Below are positions 1-12,558 of a DNA stretch of 64,000 nt, piece after piece. How positions within the stretch are numbered: position 1 is the stretch's first letter; every line of letters begins with the position of its first letter. The stretch covers positions 1 to 64,000 of the forward strand of contig JAGSPU010001666.1 in the NCBI GenBank assembly GCA_019321725.1, read 5' to 3'. The notes beneath the pieces are model-generated. The model searched no databases, was not told where the DNA came from, and was given only the letters and a program-made list of their open reading frames with translations. The DNA is from Paulownia fortunei (lineage: Eukaryota; Streptophyta; Magnoliopsida; Lamiales; Paulowniaceae). A program made the translations under genes and the position numbers.

Positions 1-1540
1 TTTTTGTTAATTGAAGCAATAAATACATCATTATATTTTAATATTAATTAATAAATAATTTACAATATATAATTATTGCATGTTTGAATTTTCAAGAATT
101 TCAACATAATCTCTTAACACGACAAAGATGAAGTGGATTTGGTGAAAAGAATAACAACTAAAGTCTATTTTCATGCATTTTTTACGGTTTTGAGGATAAT
201 TTTGATATCAGCTTGACTCAATATTCAAATATAAAAGTTCAAAAAGTTTCATATGAATTTTTAATTAATCCATAAAACTTTTGAGTTAATCCTATGTGTT
301 GATTGTAGTGGAAAATTTAACCCAATTATTTTTTTCAGTAAAAAACATATTTATCGTTGTATAAATTAAGCTATAGTATTGATTACTTGCTATTAACAGT
401 GGCATTTTATTTTTATTCCCCAATTTCCAAGATGCTCGAATTTCATTTGAATTTTAAAATTTAGCCACAATTATAGAATTTATAATTTTCTTAAAACAAA
501 AATTAGCATTTTCTAATTGCAAATCTGGTTGCAAGTCCCCCAATGTCTCTCAAAAATATTTCTACTTTTTGGTTGGCATGATTTAAATTTAAATTTTCAT
601 AATATTCAGCTCTATATGGCGCCATTATTAGCAATTAATTGGTGCCAAATTCGAATCATATATGGTGTGAAAACAATTCTTTCCAACAACCTTAACAATT
701 ATGCTTCTCATGCCTTAACACGTGCGAAGGATAATTAATTATTTTAATTCCCATTTCAATATGATAATTATCAACATAGAAATCCATAGTTATAAATAGA
801 ATTAAGCAATAATCAATCTCTAACACTGATTGCACGTGAAAGAACGTGTAATGTGGCCCATTCCAATTCTTAGAAATGAAATTTTTTCAAACAAATTGCA
901 ATAAAAGTCCAAAAGGCCACACTTACAATGACCAAAATCATGCTTACGTATGGGGCACAAAGCCGAAAGCAGCCAACTACTATGAGTTTGTCAAAAAGAT
1001 AATTTGAATTTTTCTCAATAATTCATGAAAAATATTGTCAATCCCTCGAAACCGAGATTGGAAGAAGACAAAAATTATTATGTGGTTTATATGTATAGAT
1101 ATACTCTTTTATTTTATTATTTTTTCAAAATAGCTGGTAATTTTTTTATATAAATGGAAATATGTTTTGCTAGAAAAATTAAGTCGTGTATATTTCAGTT
1201 TTTGTCTAGTGAATTTTCTCTAATGGTTATAGTTTGGCATGAATGGATAGCAAAAGATTTGCACGAAGAATGATAAAAAGGTCTAAGTACCTTAATTAAA
1301 TTGCAAAAACAAATGAATTAGAGATTAGAAAATAAAAATAAAACTATATACCATTTGTTTGCTTTTCCTTTTTGCCCTTTTTCAACATGGAAATAAATTA
1401 ATTAATGCCAAAATACAATAGAATTGTGTGTTAAAATAAAACAATTTATTTATGAAAGTGAATCCAATTTGATAAGACACAAAATAAGGTCCACAACACC
1501 ACAGGTCGCTACAAACAAAAAGACCCTCTGCTGTAACCCT
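1..1540. other. AT-rich intergenic DNA, no gene seen
   Basis: This stretch is strongly AT-rich and stop-dense in all frames. The only open frames are short and have no recognisable protein content or splice-site support. It forms the distal upstream region of the DUF3527 gene. Confidence 0.6.
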
Positions 1541-1546
1541 AGATGA

Positions 1547-1670
1547 CCAATCAGAGGGGCCCACTAGGATCATATTTTTGGGCCCCGAAGTCAACTTTGG
1601 CAATAGAGGCCGAAAAAAAAAAAAAAAGAAAGAGAACGAACGTTGCGCATAATGGACCTCACATGGGCCC
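1547..1670 (+). promoter_or_regulatory. Putative promoter block: CCAAT and site II-like motifs
   Basis: A locally GC-rich block about 100-230 bases before the presumed transcribed leader of the DUF3527 gene. It holds a CCAAT pentamer (1547-1551) and three GGGCCC-type elements: GGGGCCCACT at 1556-1565, TGGGCCCC at 1579-1586 and the palindrome TGGGCCCA at 1663-1670. TGGGCY 'site II' motifs are common proximal elements of constitutively expressed plant genes. Placement ahead of the CT-rich leader fits a core promoter. The role is inferred from motif and position only. Confidence 0.4.
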
Positions 1671-1779
1671 ACAGGCCTATTATATTATCTTCTGTGACCC
1701 ATCGGCACCTCCGTGCCACCCATCCATTGCCACCTCGGTTTTAACCGTTCGATTCTTTTAGAATGCGAAACGCCTCTTC

Positions 1780-4200
1780 ACTAATTCTCTCTCTCTATCA
1801 TTAGCTTTCTCACAGTTTCACTCACTGCAGTGACACATTTTCTTCGCGGGGTTTTTTCTCTCTCTATACGTATAGTTTTGCATTTGTATCTATGTATTTT
1901 TATCTGTTGGACACCTCTTTTCTTTCTTCTCAGGCATCGAAGACTACGCTTCTTTGAATTCAAAGAAGATTTCTTGCTTTTCTCTGACTCCCTGTTCTCT
2001 GCAATTCTTTTCTTTGCGTTCAGTGTAAGTTCATTTCTTTATTATGTTTCTCTGGCAATTTTTCTTTCTTCTTTTTGGTCCTTTTACTCGAAAGCATTGA
2101 TGTGTTTGTTGAATCCGTTTGTGGGTTTGCATTTTCTTGAAAATCCTTTTTTCTGGCTTTGTGTTATTTTTGCAGCTGGTTTAGTGCTGCTTCTTGATTT
2201 CTGGGAGTTATTTTGGGTGCTTGCTACTGACTCTAGGCAATTAGTGCTACTTTCGGAGCCTTTTTTTCTGCGATTGAGCTTCAAATTGTTTGGATCTGTG
2301 TTTTTCTTGATTTGGATGTGGATTCTTGTAAAATATTGTCTATTTTATTTGTATCCTTTTATAGAAAGAACCCACATTTGGGATTTTCGTGCTTTTAGCT
2401 CAACTTTTGCGAATCAATTCCAAGTATTAAAGTCCAAGAAAAATACTTATTTTGGGACATGGGATTACCATTCTTCTCGGGCACCGTGACAGGGACTCAA
2501 TGTGGGCATATCTTTGGTTTTCTTAGTTAACACTGTACAAATGCCGTTGTGCTGAATTTGCTTATTGCAAGATAATAATCTAGAAATCAGAAATTGAAGC
2601 TTATAGGGCCCTGGATCTGTGGCTTAAAATTTGTGCATCAGCACATCTTTTCAAGTTTTACTTTCTATTCCTTGTACAGTTTCCAGTAAATTATATGTAA
2701 ATAGGTAGTTTTACTTGCTCTTCTTAGGTGTCTAAGTACGTGGATTTATTGAAAATTGGATTGCTGGTCCTAATTATGATGCAACAATTAATGCTTCTAT
2801 GCTGTGTTAGGTGGATGTTATTGGTAGATATTTTAATTATATAGTACATTTGTAATGGTAACCACTTTTATTATGGAGTCCACCCATTTCTGGAATCTGA
2901 TGATTGAGAAATTTTGTGGCTTGAGCTATATCAGCCGGCTGCTGTTTGTTTGCAGAGCAAGAGTACACTATTGGCTCAGTTTTTCTCTTCCATTTGATAG
3001 TGCAGCAATAGTAATGGAAATTTTGAAAGCGAGCATTTCCCCGAGCGTTGAGATAAAAGATTTTACTTTTTGTTGTCAGGATGTATATTATTAATCAGAC
3101 AAGGGATGATTTCCTGCTATATATATTCTTTTGAAATCTCCTCTTATTCATTTGGTAATCTCCAATTAGATGTAAATCACTTTAAGACTTTAGATGACAA
3201 TGCTTTTTGAAGTTTCAACCGACTGATGAACCGTCTGTTAAGTTTTTGGTATTAAAGATCAAAACTTGAAGTTCTTGTCCTTGTTTTCAACTTTGCTTAT
3301 TGCAGCTGATTTCTCTCCTTTTTGCTTTCTCTCTCTGGCATGTTTTACGGTGGAAGTTGATTTGTGCATTTCCATCAGAAGAAGCTAAAGTAAACCTGAG
3401 AAAATTAGTTATTTATTTTGTTTATACCTCCTCGTTTCTGTTTAATTTTTTTAATCAGAGCTCTACTCTGCTTTTGTTGTTGATTGAATCTGGAACTATT
3501 CAAAGTTTAGTCCTGTTGTCACCTTCCTGTTATTAGATATTTTCTTTTTTAATGTAAATAGATATTGATTTAATTCATTGACCATGTTTAGTTTTTGATG
3601 ATATTAAGACATGATACCTGTTCTGGTATCTTTTTCTAAATGATATAGATATCCTACAAGCCTGCCTTTTTTCACCTGACCTATGAAATGAGCCTCTCAT
3701 CCTTTTCTGTAATGGTCAAAAATCTATGTTGGCCAAGGTTTCTCATCAAACTTCTCAGGAATTTCTTTTATGCTTAGAGTATATTGCTACCCATAGATTA
3801 CAGATTTTCATGACCCTATTCAATTTCTGATGACTTGATCATGTTGTATCAGCATGTTTAAAACTCTTAATTTTCAGGCTTGTCTTATTTGTTTTCCTAT
3901 TTGGCTACAAATAGACATAACAGTCTGAAAACTGGATAAAAAAACTCCTAAAGATTAGCGGGTCCATTTGAATTGCGCTTTGGGATTACATGTGACTGAT
4001 CATCGGGAAATCCATTACCTTGTATCAAAAAGTTTGTGAGTGGGTTCTTTTACTGAATTACATTGTTAAATTGATTGTGGTTTCTATTCTCAGGAAGAAG
4101 AGCAGACATCATTTCAGCACTCATCAGATTGCAAGTATCATCAAGAGCTACTGCTACTTTAGTTTCCGACTGCTAAGCAGTTGAGTGAAGATGTAATACA
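1780..4200 (+). other. 5' leader of DUF3527 gene with 2 kb intron
   Basis: A CT-rich start region (ctctctctctatc near 1790) is followed by a consensus donor gtaagt at 2025-2030 and a polypyrimidine acceptor ending ttctcag at 4093. This implies a leader intron of about 2,069 bases. The second leader exon (4094-4200) runs directly into the coding start. A 219-codon open frame at 1830-2489 lies across the T-rich leader and intron. Its composition is mostly F, L and S, as expected of T-rich DNA, so I do not call it a gene. The exact transcription start is not visible. Confidence 0.5.
4191..4196 (+). promoter_or_regulatory. AUG-UAA minimal uORF
   Basis: The second leader exon contains ATGTAA, a start codon immediately followed by a stop. 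It ends four bases before the predicted ATG of the DUF3527 protein at 4201. An AUGUAA element in the Arabidopsis NIP5;1 leader is known to stall ribosomes and destabilise mRNA according to boron supply. Whether this copy acts that way is untested. Confidence 0.5.
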
Positions 4201-7119
4201 ATGCCATCTAGCATGAAACGTAGTCCCAAAAGTGTAGAAACATCTCGAGACATGGGAGATGTCTTAGGGCAGGAGAGAAGTTCGACACAACAACAAACCT
4301 TGGATGCTGTTAAAGAGAAAATTCCATTGCCCTGGACAGGAAAAGGTTTATTGTTTCAAGACAAGCACAAGTTGGACATTCTTTTGGTCAGCCGTACCTT
4401 GATCCAAAGTGTGAATTAAGACATAATGCAAGCACTGAGAAAGTGGCCCAGTCTAAATCTTCCGAAAATGACCGAAAGTCTCGGCCTGGGCGTAGGGCAT
4501 GTGATGATAATGAGCTTGTCAAACACATGTCAAATTTACCTGGCTTTCTCCAGCGAGTGGAGAAGGAAAGTAGCATTCAAGAGAAGGCACTAAATTTTGG
4601 TGTTCTCGATTGGAAGCGTTTGGAGAAATGGAAGTATACCGAACGTATGCCTGGAAAATATCCCCAGAACACATCATTGAGCAGCAATTCCATTTGTTCA
4701 GCAAGTGAACCACCTAAACTAGGTCCAAACTTGAGAAAACAACCCTCTGCACATGGTCGTAAACCCAGTTTGTCATATTCAGGAAAACAGCCCTTGCCAC
4801 TTGGTTCACATTTTAGTTCACCTCAGAGACAACCACCTCCACCTCACAGTTCACAGCTCAATTCATCAAAGGAAGAAAGAAATGCTAGTTACCACAAGGA
4901 AGAAAAACATGTTGAGCGCATCAATTCTAAAGGAAAGGAAACATGCAACCAAGAATATCAAGCTGCAGAAAGTATCAGCATTGGTAGGCAGCAAGACCAT
5001 TTTCATCAGAGAGTTAAGTCTTACGATAGAAGTTGTTCTGAGATAAATGTGTACAACAGCAAGAGGAAGGATTCAAAGAAAGAGATGATGTCAGAAAAAG
5101 AAGCTTCATCATCAGAACGGGGCAAACATAAGTTTTCTCTCCCTTCACATAACAATATTAATGTTCAGGGTAAAAAGAGCGAGACGAGATTCGATGAAGT
5201 GAAATTTACTTCTGAATGTTGCCCTGCAGACCTGCAAAATATTGTGCTCCTAGTACCCAAACATTTCCCAAAGAGGAGTGGCTTAGAGAGTTCTCAGTTT
5301 ACAGAATCCAGGACCTCACTTGATGGAAATTTGGCAGAGTGACAGGGAACAGATTGTCTGATTTCTTTTCTCCTCAAAAGCCTTACTCTGGAGAATTCTC
5401 TGCTGATATTCCACACTCTTGTCCCCTGCCTTCTGGTGCCTTGGAGCCACATTTGGCTACTTCTCAGGCAATTGACTTAGATATTTGCCCAAGTACATGT
5501 CCAAGTGAGAATTCTGTCACCTCTATAACGTCTGAAAGTAAATGTTCAATGATGCATGAAGAAACTGCCAGGCCTTCATCTCTTGTTGGGCTTCCGATAA
5601 AAACCAAGCTGACACTGCTGAACAGCCCACTCTGAAAGGAAGAGCTCCCTCCCCTACTCGTCGGTTCAGTTTTAACCTTGGAAGGATGAGCAGAAGTCTT
5701 AGCTTTAAGGAGAGCTCGGCAGTTCCACAATTGAGTTCTAATATACTACTGTCAAATCTGGCCCAGTGAGGCCCGAAGTTTCCTCTGGCATGGATAACTT
5801 TAAAAGAGACCAGGCAAATGCTAGTAGCAGAGGGAGGTCAGCCCTTTAAGGAGATTGCTGGACCCGCTGCTGAAGTACAAAGGTACTCAATCTGCTGAGA
5901 CTGTTGGGCCACCGAATGGAAGCTTACCTTCCATGACTGTCAGGACCACGGGCACCAAGGGACCATCTCAAGATAGGAAGCCTGAGGCTTCAACTTTTCA
6001 GGCTCTTTTGCAGCTCACTTTGAAGAATGGACTCCCTTTCTTTAAACTTGTGGTCGACAATAGCAACGACATGCTAGCCGCTGCCGTGAAGAGGTTGCCA
6101 ACATCTGGAAAGAGTGATCCTTGTATGATTTATGCATTCTACTCTGTTCATGAGATTAGAAAAAAGAGCATGAGCTGGATAAATCAAGGATCAAAGAGTA
6201 AAAGTTGCAGCCTTGGCTATAATATTGTTGGTCAAATGAAGATTTCAAATTCTTATCATCTGAAAGGAAACACAGGGGATTCTAGTGAATGTGATGCAAG
6301 GGAATGTGTACTGTATGGTGTTGATCCAGGGCAGGTGGACAAGCAAACACTTGAATTTGTACCTAACAAGGAGATTGCAGCCATTATAGTGAAAAACTCA
6401 AGTAAAACGCTTAATGATGGAGAGTTAAGTGATAAGAACCAACTGTACAAAGAAGGGAGCTTCCACAGTGTGTATCCGCAGTGACATTTGACACAGAAGA
6501 AAATAAAAACTCTAGTGGTACAGTAGTCATCCTTCCTGGTGGTGTTCATGGTATACCAATTAAAGGTGCACCTTCGTCGTTAATTAGCCGATGGAGATCT
6601 GGAGGATCATGTGATTGTGGAGGGTGGGATGTTGGCTGCAAGCTGCGAATACTTGTTGGCTGTAAAAAAGCTGCAACATTTTTCAAGCATCAATGTCTAA
6701 CTCTGCTGTTGATCATGTAATCTTTTCGTAGAGGTACGTTGTATGCTTCAGGTCATCAGTTTTACCCCTTCTGCTTTGAAACTTGGTAAACTGACTATTT
6801 TCAGCTATGCTTCTTACAGGGTGAAGAGCAAAGGAGCAAGCCTGTTTTCAGCTTGAAACCATTTAGCAATGGATTCTACTCTATTGAATTGGATGCATCA
6901 ATTTCTTTGTTAGAGGCATTTGCTATGTGTGTAGCACACGTCACTTGTTGGAAATTTCCTGAAATCATAGATGCCAAAGGCCTGTCAGATGCAGAACATT
7001 TTCCAGAAGCCACCATAGGAACTGACAAGAGGAAAACACCAACAACATTCCAAGAGCAACTCCCTGCCCCTGCAAAGTACGTGACATGCCCGCCCTTGTC
7101 TCCAGTTGGAAGGATCTAA
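4201..7119 (+). CDS. DUF3527 family protein, frame broken by eight 1-nt losses
   Basis: Coding exons 4201-6733 and 6820-7119 would give about 946 residues if eight missing bases were allowed for. The N-terminal half is low-complexity and Ser/Lys-rich. The conserved part has an Arg-rich block before LLDPLLKYKG (about 5848-5880), the segment beginning QALLQLTLKNGLPFFKLVVD (about 6000), VVILPGGVHGIPIKGAPSSL with RWRSGGSCDCGGWDVGCKLR, and a final VFSLKPFSNGFYSIELDASI block after the intron. This order is typical of plant DUF3527 proteins, whose biochemical role is unknown. The frame slips near 4360, 5339, 5596, 5741, 5840, 6481, 6683 and 6719. Each slip is a one-base deletion, mostly GG to G or AA to A. 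No nonsense substitution is seen, so sequence error is likelier than true decay. It converges on the UVR/SnoaL gene. Confidence 0.8.
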
Positions 7120-8296
7120 AGGCTTCAGCAAGGGGTCAACATTTTGATATTTGTTTTTGAATTACTGAGGCCACATCTATATCTCGAAGAGAGTATGTTG
7201 TTGGCATCAGTCATTGTTTTCCTTTTATTATCAATTAAAATTGGAGGAAAATGATGAGTACTGGTTCTTCAAATGACCTCTGTAATCTCTGCTAGTGCAG
7301 AAAACCTATGTGACCTCTGTAATTTTGTATCGTCTGTTCTTAAACTGTAAAGTTAGATTTTGTTGCAAATAGTATCATTAAGGCAAATTAGTGGTATGAT
7401 GGTTATTCCTAGCCTTTCAACAAATTGTCCTGCGAGTTGTCTTATGACCAATGCTGTTAATTATTAACTAGATGATCAGTTATTTGCTGTATCGAGCGGG
7501 ATTTTAGTTCTCCAAAGGTTTTGAGGATACAGGGTGGCCTTTTCTATTTTCTCTGCAGATATCTGTTACATGCATGCTATCGGTTAAAAGTTTCCATGAT
7601 GAATATATCCATGACAAAGTAAATATATCAAAAATAATATGTGGAAGAAAGTTCCACGTTTTGAAAGATTGGTCATAGCATGCAATACAGGTTAGCAGTT
7701 AAACAGTTAGTAAACTTTTTTTGATGAGCTAGGCACCAAATGAAAATCAGTTATAATCATAATTCAGGGACAAAATATTGCGGTATGGTTTAGGAATCAA
7801 AATTGTCATTCCAGTGGTGAGTTGAGGAGTCTAGTTATCTTTTCAATCAGACTCGAACTTGAGAAGATATTATTACGCATAACAAATTGTACGCGTAAAT
7901 TGGAGTATTTCAAGGCCTTTTCGGGTTTATGTAAAAAGTTTTTTTTTAGAGGACTGCATTTGTGCACCAGTACAAAATCCTTAAATCTCTAAATGACATA
8001 AAGCAAAGGGACTTCAGGCTTCTATATGGCACAATTTGCATTTTGCTAGATCTTGGCGTATTCAACTTTCTTGCATATCTGCATATCATGTAAAGATTTG
8101 GTGATGGTCATGAAGTGTGTGGATGTCAGAGAGAGAGAGAGAGAGAGAGAAATTCCACCAATTCGGCAGCTACATTGAATTCAAATATTATATGACAGTA
8201 AACCTCCACAGCGAGCAAAAAGACTAATGTTCTACACATAGTATTACAGTTTTCAAAGGGGGAGTGAGTAAAGGTATTCAGATCTTACATTCTCGT
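7120..8296. other. 3' flanks of two convergent genes
   Basis: Holds the untranslated ends of the DUF3527 gene (+) and the UVR/SnoaL gene (-). It is AT-rich with no coding frame of note, apart from an (AG)n tract at 8128-8150. Confidence 0.5.
8128..8150 (+). repeat. (AG)n microsatellite
   Basis: About 11 uninterrupted AG units lie in the presumed 3' region between convergent genes. Confidence 0.9.
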
Positions 8297-9859
8297 TCAC
8301 AGATCAACATATGATGCATGGTGAATACATATAAACCACTGACCATCAACCCTTTCAAAAACATTCGTGGCAAAATGCCTTCCCCAACTACTGCCCTTCG
8401 TCTTAACCATTTCAATGCAGGTTACATACCCTACATCGCCTCTCACGTGAACCTGAACATCCTTAATCTCAATTTCTAGGGAAACTCATAGTCTGCCCAT
8501 ACAAATTCCCAGCTCCCCATTACAAGGTCATGACCCGATATGCCGCTCACACCGGGGTGTACAACACACACATGCTCACCCTTTGACCAGAGAGCTTGCA
8601 TAGCAGCTAAATCACCATTTCTGAATGAATTATAAAATCTAGCATTTGCTGCTAATACGGAAGCCTTGCTGTCCTCCTGGAGAAGTCGAAGGCTATCCCT
8701 GATTTTTGCTGCTTGGGCATAGTTCTCTTCTTCGACAGCAATCTGAAGTTCTCGCTCTAATGTTTGTTCATTCAGTAAGATGCTTTCACCACTCAAGGTT
8801 CCACCAGACTCTTCTCTTGTAACTTGGCACGATCCCATCGTGCGTGATCTGGATGCTTGCCTGAAAGGTACTGCTCTGAAAAGGTAAAGAATTAAGATAT
8901 ATATCTTACAGCTAAAAAAAATAAAAATGAATAGGTATGTGGCATACAATTGGCTAGGCATATGTCATCCATATGCAAAATAAGATAGACATCCCTCATA
9001 CCAGAGGATATAACAAATCCTCGACAACTATTATGACTATAGGAGTCAACTTGGTGCTAAACCAATAGCAGAAACATTTGAAGTCCCAAATAAAACTATT
9101 TTCAGGGTAAAACCCAATAGAATTTACTTTAGTGTACCGTGAGGTTAGACCATGCGAAACAGGTAGAAAGTTCACTCCTACTCCGACATTTCCACCCAAA
9201 ACTAAATTGCATCGCTTGTGAGGACACATATAGAGATTATGCCGAAGCATCCCACCACTATCCATGCAGGAGCCAGGTAAATGTGTACGCTCTCTGGTAT
9301 CCAACATTACCTACAACCATAATGATCATGCGTGGAAAGCTATCAGAATAAGCTCTAACATATACCCGGAATACTTAAATTAGCTCGTGTTGTTCTCACT
9401 GAGACAATAAAACAACATCAGATCTGTATCTTCGTGTGTTCAAAGGATTAAAAAACAGAAATATGGTTTTCAAATTTCCTATATTTTTTTACTGAAGGGG
9501 AAAATAACAAAAAGAACCTTCAATTAGACCATTGTAATATACACGCAATCAATATATATATATATATAAAAGATCTTACATCAACCTCAAACATTGAATT
9601 CAATAAGTCTTACCCAAATATCGACTTTCATGTTTTCTCATACATAAAACCCCAACTACGAAGTCAACTGATTATCATAGATGACTCAAAATATTAAAAA
9701 GAAAAAAAAAAACTATCACATTACTGCAAAATTGAACAATAATTACATTACAAAAAAAAAATATAGGTAAATACTTACAACATCACTTCCATGCCTGAAG
9801 GAACTCGGTCGAGTCAGCCGAGACTTGAAAGACAGCGCGGAAAAATTTGACGCCTCCAT
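8297..9859 (-). CDS. UVR-motif plus SnoaL-like (NTF2-fold) protein, probably plastid
   Basis: Exon 1 is 9779-9859 (ATG at 9859, 27 codons, donor gtaagt); exon 2 is 8297-8875 (acceptor ttttcag). Exon 1 is Ser/Arg-rich without acidic residues until its end, as in a chloroplast transit peptide (inference). Exon 2 encodes a UVR-type helix pair (ERELQIAVEEENYAQAAKIR), then a SnoaL-like domain starting ARFYNSFRNGDLAAMQALWS and ending with WFICIHHASYVDL. UVR motifs mediate protein contacts in UvrB/UvrC and Clp-related proteins; the plant UVR/SnoaL combination has no settled function that I know of. A one-base loss in a G run at 8479-8481 (C run on the coding strand) breaks the frame after WADYEFP. 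The exon 1/exon 2 junction is also out of phase by two bases, so the exact first exon end is uncertain. Length is about 220 residues. Confidence 0.75.
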
Positions 9860-10008
9860 TGCAGAAAATCTCTCACCAGCTGCCAACAACAGAGAAAATT
9901 AAAGAAGTGATTACAAAATAAAACGCCATAAAATGCATTGCAAATCCATAATTTGTTGAAAAATCAAATACCTTAAAAAAAAAGCTTTTCGGCGTTTGAT
10001 AAGGAATA

Positions 10009-10290
10009 GCTTGGGCAGTTGGGCTTACTCTTTGACTGGTAGGAGAGATCACGAGGGATTGTTGATAGACTTTGGGGTAGTAGCTGCATTGATTTGGGGA
10101 AGAAAAACCTGACCGTTGGATTGGACGGCGTTCTGATCTTGGGCTGGGCTGTTGACTTATGTATGAATAGGCTTGATTCGAGATTTATACTGGATTTGGG
10201 CCTTTAACTAAATTGGGCTTCTTGGTATCTACATATTAACAGTAGTATAATTAAAAATTGTGACACAAATAATAGATTGGAATTGGGCCG
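10009..10290. promoter_or_regulatory. Cluster of TGGGCY (site II-like) elements
   Basis: Upstream of the minus-strand UVR/SnoaL gene, TGGGCT or TGGGCC occurs about six times in 270 bases: near 10019, 10140, 10145, 10197, 10214 and 10284. A TGGGCA also lies near 10011. Site II elements bind TCP factors and are enriched ahead of genes for organelle and growth functions. The dense run in otherwise AT-rich DNA suggests that this is the gene's proximal promoter. Confidence 0.45.
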
Positions 10291-11902
10291 ACCCATTCTA
10301 ATTCCTTGGACTCAATTTCATGTACCCATACGCATGAGGTTTTGAAAGTGAGAAAAGTGATGGGTCCTGGCTACTCACTTTGATTTGGATGGAATCAATT
10401 GTTGACTATTATTTAAGACAAGCTGTAGAGGAGTAAAAGTTCTTTTTGACAGAATGAAAATTACCTTTACATCTAAATATTACCTTTACAGCTTGTGGAA
10501 ATTTTGAAATTCTAAAAAGATTAGCGCTGTACAGCAATATTACCCTTTTTTTTCCCGTCACCCAAATTCAGGATTCAAACATAGCATTGATGATTGCGGA
10601 TAAATATGAATAAAATTCTAGTCAATTTACGATTAAAAAGGAGTCAAATTATCAACGTTCACTAAAAGTAATGGTACTATAATTGCACTCAATTTCAGCT
10701 GCACGCCCACTCCATAATGGGGAGGGAAAAAAAAAAAAAAAAAAGTTGGAATCCAAAAAATCCAATGGGGAAAGAGTCAGAGCAACCATTTCCCAAAAAA
10801 TAGGTAACTTTGAAGAAAACATGAAATAAAGCAGGAAATCTTTGGTTGTTCCCTTTTGAAAAAGCAAAAAAAATATTCAAGTAGTTGGCATTTTTCTGAA
10901 GGTGGAATATTCGTGGGGACCTTTGGAGTAATTGGAAAATCTAACATGCAGAGATTGGTAGATTTTTTCCAGGCACGATTCAGATTTTTTATTTTTATTT
11001 TTTTATTTATCTTTCAAAGTGGTGTAAATTTGACAAGTCTGGAAAGCACATAGCTTTAACTGATCCTGTAAGTTGACAGCAATTTTGTGGAAAATAAACT
11101 GAGCACTATTTTCCCAATTTCCAGAAATGTCTAAGAATATTCTTAATTTCAGTACGTACTTCACATGAAAGTCTTACACTGTTCTAAATCGTTTAGGCCC
11201 GTACATATATTTATTACTCGAGAAAAAAGAAGAGATAAAAAGTTCAATGGTGAGTTAATTATACACTACTTAATAATCCTTAATTGGCTTAATAAGATGA
11301 ATGTGATCTATATTGATTGGTTGAGAGTTGGATAATTTATGTCTTACGTATTCAGTGTATTATCTATTTTTTTTAATAATTTAAAAATAAATTATTTTTT
11401 CATCATCCAGGTTTAGCATCTATGTAGAAAAAAGCGTCTTAACTTTAAGGGATTCAGTTTGCTAAGATACATGATGAAGTAATTGGATATGGAGCAAATA
11501 ATAAAACTTTCTTTTCATGGATTGTATTTACAATTACACAATCCTATCGAAATACCCAAATAAATCTAATATTTTCCACGGTTTTCCTTTGAAGAGTCCA
11601 AAATCTTCCAAATGGGTCTTTAGAAGACTAGACAGCTTATACAATGGACCGCTCACCAATTTCAATCCCTTTCAGAGTTCCCATTTTCGGGTCCAAACGC
11701 GTGAAGTGAAACCCATTTAACAAATTAATTTTAATCTATGTCTGTATAAAATATTGTCCGAAATGACAATCATCAGTTTGTCACTCTCCAAGAATTTAAC
11801 TCACATGGATGGGCTGGTAGGTGTTTTGTAAGCTATAAGACACGTCCTCCTCACGTTGAAGAAGCCGCCCATTCCTCTTTCTTAGTCAAGTCTCCATGAG
11901 CC

Positions 11903-11931
11903 GCCCCCACCCCCCCCCCCCCCCCCCCCCC
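11903..11931 (+). repeat. Poly-C tract
   Basis: A run of about 28 C broken only by one A (a C5 run, then A, then 21 C). This is an extreme strand composition for this AT-rich region. Such tracts can adopt i-motif or G-quadruplex structure, and their length is often unreliable in assemblies. Confidence 0.85.
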
Positions 11932-12531
11932 ACATAACTGAATAATTCTTTTCTAACACGGATCTTGGTGAGATTGGCGAGTACATGTACGCGCCTTGTT
12001 AAAATATTTTAGACCCTAACTTGATCTCGAAATCATGATTAGTTCTCATTCAAATAGATAATGGTAGTTCACGATTCAATTTGATATAATCAATCACTTT
12101 TTCTATAACTAATTATTATTTTTAATTTGTACAACCAAGTTAAATGCAAATAATTGATTGCAACAAGTAATCTCACTGGTCAAATATGTTAATATATAAA
12201 GTAATAAAACACTCACCTTAGCTGACAACAAATGTTAATCGATATTGTTAAAGTTGCAATATTAAAAAAAATATTATAATTTCAAAATTTACTTAAAATT
12301 TAATGAATAATTAATACTGTCACATTTTCAATCATATGTATTAGGAGCTATAATTTCTTATTTTAACCTCAAGCATGGCACTAAGCAACAAATCCAAGAG
12401 CAGACGGCTAGCAGCCTAGCACGCACAAACGACCGTTGACCATTGACCCATACAAATCCCATATTATAAAATTGAAACAAATATTACTTCTATTAAACTA
12501 GTCCTCGTGCATGTTCAGCAAATACAACTAG

Positions 12532-12558
12532 TTTTATTTATTTATTTATTTATTTATT
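12532..12558 (+). repeat. (TTTA)n microsatellite
   Basis: About six to seven tandem TTTA units in intergenic DNA. Confidence 0.85.

Noticed and set aside
1830..2489. 219-codon open frame rich in Phe, Leu and Ser
   Set aside because: It lies on T-rich leader/intron sequence of the DUF3527 gene, spans a consensus splice donor and has no domain. Hydrophobicity follows from T richness.
4201..7119. Calling the DUF3527 locus a decayed pseudogene
   Set aside because: All lesions are one-base losses and codons between them stay conserved with intact splice sites, so I list it as a gene with likely sequence errors. Accurate reads could reverse this.
8996..9307. 103-codon minus-strand frame
   Set aside because: It lies inside the intron of the UVR/SnoaL gene and has no recognisable content. 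It could hide a small extra exon that would mend the junction phase, but I see no convincing splice pair.
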